Part shown: piece by piece, positions 1 through 6,130 of the stretch | Layout: each line of letters begins with the position of its first letter | How positions within the stretch are numbered: the first letter of the stretch is position 1 | Source of the DNA: an uncultured Collinsella sp. | GTDB taxonomy: Bacteria > Actinomycetota > Coriobacteriia > Coriobacteriales > Coriobacteriaceae | Reading direction: 5' to 3' | Length of the DNA: 39,310 nt | NCBI GenBank assembly: GCA_900545055.1 | Contig: UQXP01000013.1 | Span: 1-39,310 of the forward strand | Position numbers and translations under genes: made by a program | The notes under the pieces: model-generated | Databases searched by the model: none | What the model was told of the DNA's origin: nothing | The model's input: the letters and a program-made list of their open reading frames with translations, nothing else

Positions 1-138
1 GCGGTCGGCGGGGCCATTGTGGCTCTTGACAGCGGATTGGGTCATATGAGCGAAAACCCGCCAGAGCGAGCAAGGTGCCTTCAAGCAAAATGGCGCCGCA
101 GGTTGAGCATAAGTCAGCGAGCGGGCCGCATTTGAGAC
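1..138 (+). CDS. Possible 3' end of an upstream gene (partial)
   Basis: Frame 1 is open from the first base to a TGA at 136-138 and would encode about 45 residues, beginning AVGGAIVALDSG and ending in an Arg-rich tail. The stop lies inside the palindromic repeat that starts at 121. No family can be recognised from so short a piece. The other plus frames close within the first 50 bases, so an upstream gene may equally end there, for example at the TGA near 47-49. The call is weak. Confidence 0.2.
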
Positions 139-219
139 AAGGTGACGTGAAACGAAAGGGCGCTGACCTTCTGGTCGCGCCCTTGAAGTTGAACGTCAGA
201 TTGTCCAAATGCGGCCCGC
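121..219. repeat. 99-bp palindromic intergenic repeat, copy 1
   Basis: The element folds on itself end to end. The outer arms are GCGGGCCGCATTTG at 121-134 and its complement at 206-219. The centre is a strong hairpin, AAGGGCGC(T)GACC-TTCT-GGTC-GCGCCCTT. A second copy at 3426-3524 matches at 97 of 99 positions by eye. Both copies lie immediately beyond a minus-strand gene and its 12-bp stop-proximal hairpin. It may be a REP-like or MITE-like repeat, or a structured 3' RNA; the sequence does not decide between these. Confidence 0.8.
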
Positions 220-232
220 GCAGCGTCGAGCC

Positions 233-260
233 GTTACGGCGTTTGGTAAAACGCCGTAAC
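233..260 (-). terminator. Hairpin directly after the SDR gene
   Basis: A perfect 12-bp stem (GTTACGGCGTTT at 233-244 with its complement at 249-260) and 4-nt loop begin 2 nt past the SDR stop codon. No U-tract follows on the minus strand, so this is either a non-canonical terminator or an mRNA 3'-end stabiliser. The same arrangement, with a different but equally perfect stem, follows queA at 3538-3564. Confidence 0.55.
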
Positions 261-262
261 TC

Positions 263-1063
263 CTACGGCCGCTGGCCCATGCCACCCTCGAGGGTGACGG
301 TCTCGCCGTTCATGTACTTAAAGTCGGGACCGCAGAGCTGAACGACCACGCGGCCGATTTCCTTCTCGACGTCGCCGTAGTGACCTGCCGGCGGCATGTG
401 GACGTTGGCCTTGAACGCCTCGGGATAAGCATCCTGGAAGTTCTCGAGCGCAGCGGTCCAAGCAAGCGGGCAAACGATATTGACGTTGATGCCGTCCTTG
501 CCCCACTCGTTGGCGGCAACGCGGGTCAGGCCGCGGATGCCCTCCTTGGCGGCAGCATAACTGCACTGGCCATAGTTGCCAAACAGGCCGGCGCCCGAGG
601 CAAAGTTGACCACGGAGCCCTTGGTCTCCTTCAGGTGCGGATAGGCCTTCTGCATGTACAGATAGGTAGCATACAGACCGGAGTAAATGGCCAGGTTAAA
701 CTGATCCATGGTGTGATCGGCGATGGTCACGCCCGAGGCGCTAGCCTGAGCATTGTTGACGACGGCGTCGATGCGGCCGAACTCCTCAATGGCCTTGTCG
801 ATGACGTTCTGGACGACGGCCTCGTTGTCCTGACCAGCCGAGACATCGGCCTGAACAGGCAGAACCTTGACACCGTACTCGGCCTCGAGAGACTCCTTGG
901 CGGCCTCGAGCTTGGCGACGTTGCGGCCGGTGATGACGAGGTTCGCGCCCTCCTTGGCAAATGCGATATCGATGCCGTAGCCGATGGAGCCAGCGGAACC
1001 GTCCTTAAGCGTGGCCTTGCCGCCGCCGGTGACGATCACGGTCTTACCAGTGAAAAGTCCCAT
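263..1063 (-). CDS. SDR-family NAD(P)-dependent oxidoreductase
   Basis: A classical short-chain dehydrogenase/reductase of 266 residues, expected to be a soluble Rossmann-fold enzyme reducing a ketone or oxidising an alcohol with NAD(P)H. The N-terminal strand VIVTGGG leads into an unusually extended glycine-rich loop (about residues 13-30, ending SAGSIGYG). NNAQ near residue 105 replaces the usual NNAG. The catalytic set is a Ser near 155 (FASGAG) and Tyr169/Lys173 (SYAAAKEG). I chose the ATG at 1063 because AAAGGA lies 6 nt upstream; the in-frame TTG at 1078 overlaps that SD. The substrate cannot be read from the sequence. A 3-oxoacyl-ACP reductase-like or hydroxysteroid dehydrogenase-like role is possible, but neither is shown. 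It is apparently transcribed alone and ends in a 12-bp hairpin. Confidence 0.85.
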   Translation of the reverse strand: MGLFTGKTVIVTGGGKATLKDGSAGSIGYGIDIAFAKEGANLVITGRNVAKLEAAKESLEAEYGVKVLPVQADVSAGQDNEAVVQNVIDKAIEEFGRIDAVVNNAQASASGVTIADHTMDQFNLAIYSGLYATYLYMQKAYPHLKETKGSVVNFASGAGLFGNYGQCSYAAAKEGIRGLTRVAANEWGKDGINVNIVCPLAWTAALENFQDAYPEAFKANVHMPPAGHYGDVEKEIGRVVVQLCGPDFKYMNGETVTLEGGMGQRP

Positions 1064-1357
1064 ACAAAGTCCTTTCAAATCGCGACGGGCACGCCCGCCG
1101 ACTGCGCGTATCCAACTTCACGCGCCAAAAGCTGAGATGCAACTTTAGCGTGTTCAAGCAAAAATAAAAGACCGCGGTAGGCGAACGGCACCACGTCGTT
1201 CGGCGAAGGGATTGTCAAGTACAAACTGGATAAAGCGGCCGAGTTATTGTTATCAGATCGAGCCATCGAACACGTTTTGAAACTTTGCTGCGGCGCGCGG
1301 GATGTCGGCGCGAGACTTTATCATAGGGTGACAAACAACGATGAGGAGCACATGCCT

Positions 1358-3121
1358 ATGACAGACGAGCTGGACCCCCAGACTCAACAGCATATTGATG
1401 ATCCCGCAGACGTCACCACAGATACTGACGCTGTGACCTGCGATGGTATCGACATCGACGACCCCATCTTGGACGAAAGCGCTGCGGCAGAAACCCCTGC
1501 CGCAGAAAACGCTGACGAGCAAAACGACGATGCGCCCGCTCAGGACGACGCTCCTGTACAGGATGCCGCTCAGCAAGCAGCGGGCCCCATCGAGGTGTCT
1601 TCGGAAGAAGAGCTCGATGCCGTCATGGACTCCATGATGGATGCCGTCAAAGCGATGAAAGACGCCGTCGCCGATGCCGATATTGATGCCGAGGAAGAGG
1701 AGGCCGCCGAGGCGGCCTCGACCTTTGTGCCCGGCGAGACTCCGGTTGCCGACCAGGGCAGTACCATGCCCTCGTTTCTCCAGCTCGAGCACCCCACGAT
1801 TGGCGCCGATGCGGTCGATCCGCACGCAGCGGGCTTTTCTGTGGTCGAGGGCGGTACCGGCAATATCGCCGCGCCGCAGGCTGCCGATGCGGACGCTGTC
1901 GACACCGCTCGCCCGACCGCCCCGCACTCCCCCGCCGCGAGCCGCGATCTGGGGACCGCCGTCTCGAACACTGCGAACGCCGTGGGCACCTTTATCGCCC
2001 AGGGCGCCTCGGCCATGCGCGAGATGAACGCCGCGAAAAAGGCACTTGCCGATGCCCGCGCCCACCTGGCCGAACTTGAGCAGCGCATTGCCGATCAGGC
2101 CGAGGAACTCGAGACGCGCCAGGATATCGCAGGCCGCTACGACCAGATCGTCGCCGACCAGCGCCAGGCGATCGCCACAGCGCAAAAGACCGCTGCGGCA
2201 GCCGAGATTGACCGTGATGCCCACGCCGCCAAAGCGACAGAGCTCAAGGGTCAGTTCGAACAAATGAAGACAGAGGATGACGCGACTGAGCTCCGCCTGA
2301 AGGCCGCGCTCGACGCCGTGGAGGCCCGCGAGGCGAGCTCGCGCGAGACCGGCAACCGCCTCGTTCGACGTCTTGAGGATTCCAAGCGCATCCGCGACAA
2401 GGTGAAGGCAGAGCGAGACGCCGGCATTGCCGCCGCACAACAAACCGTCGACGCCACGCGCGCCCAGCTCGAGACGCTGCGTCATGAGTACGCCGAGCTG
2501 CAACGCAATCCCTCGGCAAATCCCGCCAACTATACGGTGCGCACCAGCGAACTCTCGATGCAGATCTCCGACACGGCAGATGCCCTGCGTAAAGCCGAAG
2601 AAGATGTCCCGCGCATCACCGCCGATCTTGAGCACTCGCTTGCCGCAGCCGAGCAGGCCGTCGAACAGGCGCAAGCCCCCATCGCCGACGCTAAGCGAGC
2701 CCATCAGGCCGTGACGGCAGAGGCCGATGCCGCGCGCGACGAGCTGCAGACCGCAAAAACCGCCGCTGCAACGCGCCAGCGCGAACTGCGCGAGAAGATC
2801 ACTGCCGAGGACAAGGCACGCCGCGACCAGGAGCAGACCATCGCCAACGCCCAAGCAGATGCCGCACATGCGCAGTCGATCATCGAACAGGCGACCGAGG
2901 TGCACGACCACCCAGAGATCACTGAGTCGCTTGCAGGGTCCTTGGCCCGGGACAAAGCCGAACACGCCGAGACCGAGCGAGAAGTCGCCCAGCTCGAGGC
3001 CACCGAGGACGCGGTGCGCGAGCGTACCCGCGACTCACGCATCAAATTCACCGGCGCCATCGTCTGCATCGTCGCTGCAATCCTGGTGATCATCCTAGTC
3101 TGGCTGTTCGCGAGCAAGTAA
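1358..3121 (+). CDS. Tail-anchored long coiled-coil protein, function unknown
   Basis: Encodes 587 residues, not recognised as a named family. The first ~130 residues are acidic and low in complexity (Asp, Glu, Ala, Gln). A Pro/Ala-rich stretch follows, and from about residue 200 to 550 the chain is heptad-like, rich in Ala/Glu/Gln/Arg, and predicted to be a long coiled coil. The only hydrophobic segment is at the extreme C-terminus (GAIVCIVAAILVIILVWLF followed by ASK). There is no N-terminal signal, so the bulk should stay cytoplasmic with a tail anchor in the membrane. The start is ATG 1358, 9 nt after GAGGAG; ATG 1352 sits only 3 nt from it and is the alternative. A scaffold or envelope-tethering role is a guess from architecture. 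It is a single gene facing away from the SDR. Confidence 0.75.
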   Translation: MTDELDPQTQQHIDDPADVTTDTDAVTCDGIDIDDPILDESAAAETPAAENADEQNDDAPAQDDAPVQDAAQQAAGPIEVSSEEELDAVMDSMMDAVKAMKDAVADADIDAEEEEAAEAASTFVPGETPVADQGSTMPSFLQLEHPTIGADAVDPHAAGFSVVEGGTGNIAAPQAADADAVDTARPTAPHSPAASRDLGTAVSNTANAVGTFIAQGASAMREMNAAKKALADARAHLAELEQRIADQAEELETRQDIAGRYDQIVADQRQAIATAQKTAAAAEIDRDAHAAKATELKGQFEQMKTEDDATELRLKAALDAVEAREASSRETGNRLVRRLEDSKRIRDKVKAERDAGIAAAQQTVDATRAQLETLRHEYAELQRNPSANPANYTVRTSELSMQISDTADALRKAEEDVPRITADLEHSLAAAEQAVEQAQAPIADAKRAHQAVTAEADAARDELQTAKTAAATRQRELREKITAEDKARRDQEQTIANAQADAAHAQSIIEQATEVHDHPEITESLAGSLARDKAEHAETEREVAQLEATEDAVRERTRDSRIKFTGAIVCIVAAILVIILVWLFASK

Positions 3122-3150
3122 ACCAGCTGCCAAAAAAACGCCTCAACTCA

Positions 3151-3214
3151 GTTGCGGTGAGATAGTTTCTGTTTAGCCCCAAAAAGGCCAATTCAAGAAC
3201 TATCTCACCGCAAC
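3151..3214. repeat. 17-bp inverted repeat downstream of the coiled-coil gene
   Basis: GTTGCGGTGAGATAGTT at 3151-3167 and its exact complement at 3198-3214 enclose a 30-nt loop. No U-tract follows, so it is a poor intrinsic terminator. It looks like another intergenic palindromic repeat. It begins about 30 nt after the stop codon at 3121. Confidence 0.6.
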
Positions 3215-3269
3215 TTATTTAGATCGACGCAAGGCAACCTATCCCTCTTGCACCGATCTCTTGACATAA

Positions 3270-3381
3270 GGACTGTCCCCAGATGCCGGCACAAAAGGAA
3301 CGTCCCCAAGTGCCAAGTGCCGCAAGAGTGTCCCCTTTGACTAGTCATTTAAGAACGTCCCCAATGACTACCCAATGACTA
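3270..3381. repeat. Cluster of GTCCCC-type short repeats
   Basis: Four short cores, (T/C)GTCCCC, occur near 3275, 3302, 3331 and 3357. Each is followed by a repeated word: a TGCC word, a doubled AAGTGCC word, or AATGACTA. TAGTCATT at 3342-3349 is complementary to AATGACTA at 3363-3370 and again at 3374-3381. No gene is visible from 3122 to 3563. The gap holds the 17-bp inverted repeat, this patchwork, and the second 99-bp palindrome. Confidence 0.55.
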
Positions 3382-3425
3382 CAGCGACAACCACGGCAAC
3401 GCCGATGTTTTGGCAACGACAGCGA

Positions 3426-3524
3426 GCGGGTCGCATTTGAGGCAAGGTGACGTGAAACGAAAGGGCGCTGACCTTCTGGTCGCGCCCTTGAAGTTGAACG
3501 TCAGATTGTCCAAATGCGGCCCGC
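3426..3524. repeat. 99-bp palindromic intergenic repeat, copy 2
   Basis: Second copy of the element at 121-219, differing by two substitutions (C to T in the outer arm and A to G in the left half). The similarity extends a few bases outward on both sides, through GCAGCGTCGAGC, and stops at the hairpin next to queA. The outer-arm change turns a C-G pair into a U-G wobble if read as plus-strand RNA. Confidence 0.8.
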
Positions 3525-3537
3525 GCAGCGTCGAGCA

Positions 3538-3564
3538 GTTACGCGGTTCGTAGAACCGCGTAAC
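3538..3564 (-). terminator. Hairpin directly after queA
   Basis: GTTACGCGGTTC (3538-3549) pairs perfectly with 3553-3564 across a 3-nt loop and abuts the queA stop codon. It is the structural counterpart of the hairpin at 233-260, but several inner stem bases differ in a compensated way. No U-tract follows. Confidence 0.55.
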
Positions 3565-4781
3565 TAACAAATGAGCATGGCGTCGCCAAAGCTGAAGAAG
3601 CGGTAGCGCTCCTCGATGGCGGCGGCGTAGGCATCCATGATCTGGTCGCGGGTGGCAAGCGCGCTCACGAGCATCATGAGCGTGGAGCGCGGCACATGGA
3701 AGTTCGTGATCAGCGCATCGACCACGTGATAGGTCGAGCCGGGCATGAGGTAAAGCTGCGTCGTGGCGTTCTCGCGCACCACGATGTCACCGCGGCCAAG
3801 CGTATCGGCCCCGTCCTCGCGGCCTTCAAAATAGCGCGCCGTCACGGCCGGATCGGACACCGGTGCCTCAGCGTCAAACGCGCTCTCGAGCGAGCGCACT
3901 GCGGTGGTGCCGACGGCGATCACGCGGTGCCCCTCGGCCTTCGCCTTATGCACGGCGTCGACAACCTCCTGCGACACGTGGTAGCGCTCGGTGTGCATGA
4001 CGTGCTGTGTAGGGTCGTCCTCCTCCACCAAGCGGAAGGTATCAATGCCCACCTCGAGCTCGACGGCGGCAAACTTCGCACCCTTGGCCTCGATAGCGGC
4101 CATGAGCTCGGGAGTAAAGTGCAGGCCCGCCGTGGGAGCGGCAGCCGAGTGCTCCTCCTTCATGGCGTAGACGGTCTGGTACTTCTCGGGATCGCCCTCG
4201 TAATCGGTAATGTAGGGCGGCAGCGGCACGTGGCCGGCAGCATGGATGGCCTCGTCGAGCGTGCGCGGCTCGCCGGCGGCGTTGCAACCAGCCGGCTCAA
4301 AACGCACCAGACGGCCGCCGCGGCTATCGGTGACAAAGTCGACGACCTCGGCCGTCAGCACCACGGGCGCGCCCTCGGGCGCATGGGCGCCGCCGGCCCG
4401 ATACTCAATCTGAGCACCGGGCTTCAGGCGCTTGCCCGGCTTGACCAGGCACTCCCAAACATGGCCGAGTGGATCCACGTCCTCGCGGCGCTTGAGCAGC
4501 AGCGTCTCGACCACACCGCCCGAGCCGGCCTTGCGGCCGATCAGGCGGGCCGGCATCACGCGCGTCTGGTTGATGACGAGCACGTCGCCCGGCTCGATAT
4601 AGTCGATGATGTCACGGAAGATGCGGTGCTCGACGGTGCCGCCATGCTCTAGCGGCGTTCCTGTCTCGGAGCCTTTGCGATCAACCACCAGCAGGCGGCA
4701 GGAGTCGCGCGGCTCGGCAGGCGCCTGGGCGATGAGCTCTTCGGGCAGGTTATAGTCAAAATCATCGGTACGCATAGACAC
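3564..4781 (-). CDS. queA: tRNA preQ1(34) S-adenosylmethionine ribosyltransferase-isomerase
   Basis: QueA transfers and isomerises the ribose of S-adenosylmethionine onto preQ1 at tRNA position 34, giving epoxyqueuosine. The N-terminus DFDYNLPEELIAQ is characteristic. Family blocks include NQTRVMPARL, the EKYQTVYA segment, AAPTAGLHFTPEL, VGIDTFRLV and the C-terminal TNFHVPRSTLMMLV. At 405 residues it is longer than the usual ~340-360; the extra length appears to lie in the middle (about residues 120-180) and before the RGDI block. The start is GTG 4781, with AAGGAG 8 nt upstream; ATG 4775 is 14 nt away. It is the last gene of a minus-strand operon after the zincin-like gene and queH. Confidence 0.95.
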   Translation of the reverse strand: MSMRTDDFDYNLPEELIAQAPAEPRDSCRLLVVDRKGSETGTPLEHGGTVEHRIFRDIIDYIEPGDVLVINQTRVMPARLIGRKAGSGGVVETLLLKRREDVDPLGHVWECLVKPGKRLKPGAQIEYRAGGAHAPEGAPVVLTAEVVDFVTDSRGGRLVRFEPAGCNAAGEPRTLDEAIHAAGHVPLPPYITDYEGDPEKYQTVYAMKEEHSAAAPTAGLHFTPELMAAIEAKGAKFAAVELEVGIDTFRLVEEDDPTQHVMHTERYHVSQEVVDAVHKAKAEGHRVIAVGTTAVRSLESAFDAEAPVSDPAVTARYFEGREDGADTLGRGDIVVRENATTQLYLMPGSTYHVVDALITNFHVPRSTLMMLVSALATRDQIMDAYAAAIEERYRFFSFGDAMLIC

Positions 4782-4845
4782 GTCGGATTCTCCTTATATA
4801 GCTAAAGTCCGCTCTACATCCTAGCAGGCTGACGTCCCAAGTGAA

Positions 4846-5421
4846 CTACTTTTTGGCGGCTTTGCGCTCGTCGCGGATGCGGGCGCGGTCCATGGCCGCC
4901 TCGACAGCCGAGAAGCGGCAACCACAGTAGTTCTGCCGATACATGCCAAGCTCGCGCGAACGGCGTGTCGCCTCGGGGTAATACGGGCGAAAATCGCGAA
5001 TCACCGGGATGAGCCCATGTGCCGCCGCCAAGCGCTCAAGCACATCATTGCAGGTATCGAACAGCTGATACGGCGAGACGGCGAGCGTCGTGCCCACAAA
5101 CTCAAACCCGCGCTCCTGGGCCACGCGGCACGCCTCGGCCAAGCGCAAGGCATAGCACGCGCGACAGCGACGAAGCCGATCGGCGCCCAGCGGTGCCACG
5201 CCGGCCTCCCAGCGCTCACGGTCCTCCCCCGCCTCGATAAGCTCGATGTCGCCATCGGCACACCACCGGCGCAGCTCGTCTAGGCGACGCTGCCATTCAT
5301 CGCGCGGTTGAATATTGGGGTTGGTCCAGCAAATCGTGGGCTCAAACCCCTCCTCGCGCAGCAGGCGAACCGGCTCAAGCGAGCATGGTGCACAGCACGC
5401 ATGCAGCAACAACGACTTCAT
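4846..5421 (-). CDS. queH: Epoxyqueuosine reductase QueH
   Basis: QueH (formerly DUF208) reduces epoxyqueuosine in tRNA to queuosine, the step after QueA. The protein has 191 residues. The conserved cysteines are visible as HACCAPC (residues 7-13), RCRACY (Cys86, Cys89) and NYCGC (Cys166, Cys168); in the family these hold an iron-sulfur cluster and an additional metal. The ATG at 5421 is chosen because GAGGAG is exactly 6 nt upstream. The upstream gene's TGA overlaps that SD (GGGTGAGGAG), so translation is probably coupled. queA follows 64 nt downstream. Confidence 0.93.
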   Translation of the reverse strand: MKSLLLHACCAPCSLEPVRLLREEGFEPTICWTNPNIQPRDEWQRRLDELRRWCADGDIELIEAGEDRERWEAGVAPLGADRLRRCRACYALRLAEACRVAQERGFEFVGTTLAVSPYQLFDTCNDVLERLAAAHGLIPVIRDFRPYYPEATRRSRELGMYRQNYCGCRFSAVEAAMDRARIRDERKAAKK

Positions 5422-5431
5422 CGACATCTCC

Positions 5432-5998
5432 TCACCCAAAAAAGCGCACGCCAAAGGACGTATCCTCGCAGGCGACAATGCGGCGGTCGCGCAAAATGGT
5501 CCGCACGTAATACCAGTCGCCTACACAGCCCGACAAATGCAGGCCGGCAGCCAGATAGCACAGCAGCGGATAGCCCGAGAACGCAAACCCCAGGGCAAGC
5601 GTTGTCGTCACAACAACCGTCGGCGCCAGGCAAACCGCCATGTACCGCCGGCGCGAATACACAACGCCTTCGGCGCAGGCATAAATCATGCACGTCTCAC
5701 GGTTCGCTCCAAAAGTCACGTGCGCACCCGCGGGCGCAAACAACTTAAAGAACGCTGCATGCACCAGCTCGTGCACGGCAAATGACGCCGCAGAAACCGC
5801 AGCCAAGCCGACTATCCAGCCCACGACAGCCATCCAGCCACCCGCGTCAGCCGCATCCAGATCCGCAGGCCCGCCCAGCAGCATAAACACCGGCACCAAG
5901 CACACGGCAAACACGCCGACGACGACCATCCCCCACACGAAGCAAGCGTGCAGAAAATCCTCGTCTTCAAACGCATGTATGTTGGAAATCTCATTCAT
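5432..5998 (-). CDS. DUF3267-like membrane zincin (putative metalloprotease)
   Basis: A 188-residue membrane protein with an HExxH-type zinc site (HELVHAAFFKLF, near residue 76) placed in or beside a hydrophobic helix. This matches the DUF3267 putative zincin family. Four or so hydrophobic segments are visible: near 18-40, 54-75, and two after residue 118. It is the first gene of the operon leading into queH and queA and its stop overlaps the queH SD. No link between a membrane protease and queuosine synthesis is known to me, so the grouping may be only transcriptional. The SD before ATG 5998 is weak. Confidence 0.75.
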   Translation of the reverse strand: MNEISNIHAFEDEDFLHACFVWGMVVVGVFAVCLVPVFMLLGGPADLDAADAGGWMAVVGWIVGLAAVSAASFAVHELVHAAFFKLFAPAGAHVTFGANRETCMIYACAEGVVYSRRRYMAVCLAPTVVVTTTLALGFAFSGYPLLCYLAAGLHLSGCVGDWYYVRTILRDRRIVACEDTSFGVRFFG

Positions 5999-6037
5999 AG
6001 CATCTTAGGATAGCGCCCCTGCCACGTACCCGTCCGC

Positions 6038-6055
6038 ATGTGCGATAATGTCGAA
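6038..6055 (+). promoter_or_regulatory. Extended -10 promoter for the MetRS-like gene
   Basis: TGTGCGATAAT (6039-6049) has the form of an extended -10 box (TG-N-GATAAT). The same 11-mer occurs on the minus strand just before degV. No convincing -35 box is seen. It would give a leader of about 75 nt before the ATG at 6131. Confidence 0.4.
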
Positions 6056-6130
6056 CGATATGCACGAATTGACCACCGCGTCGCCAGGCCTTGCGCCCGG
6101 CCGCGCTCCCACCATATGCGAAGGAGTCCC

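Noticed and set aside
1075..1266. 63-codon minus-strand frame ending within the SDR leader
   Set aside because: No SD precedes it, the protein matches nothing recognisable, and its stop overlapping the SDR SD is not enough evidence alone. The region 1064-1357 is better explained as the shared upstream region of two divergent genes.
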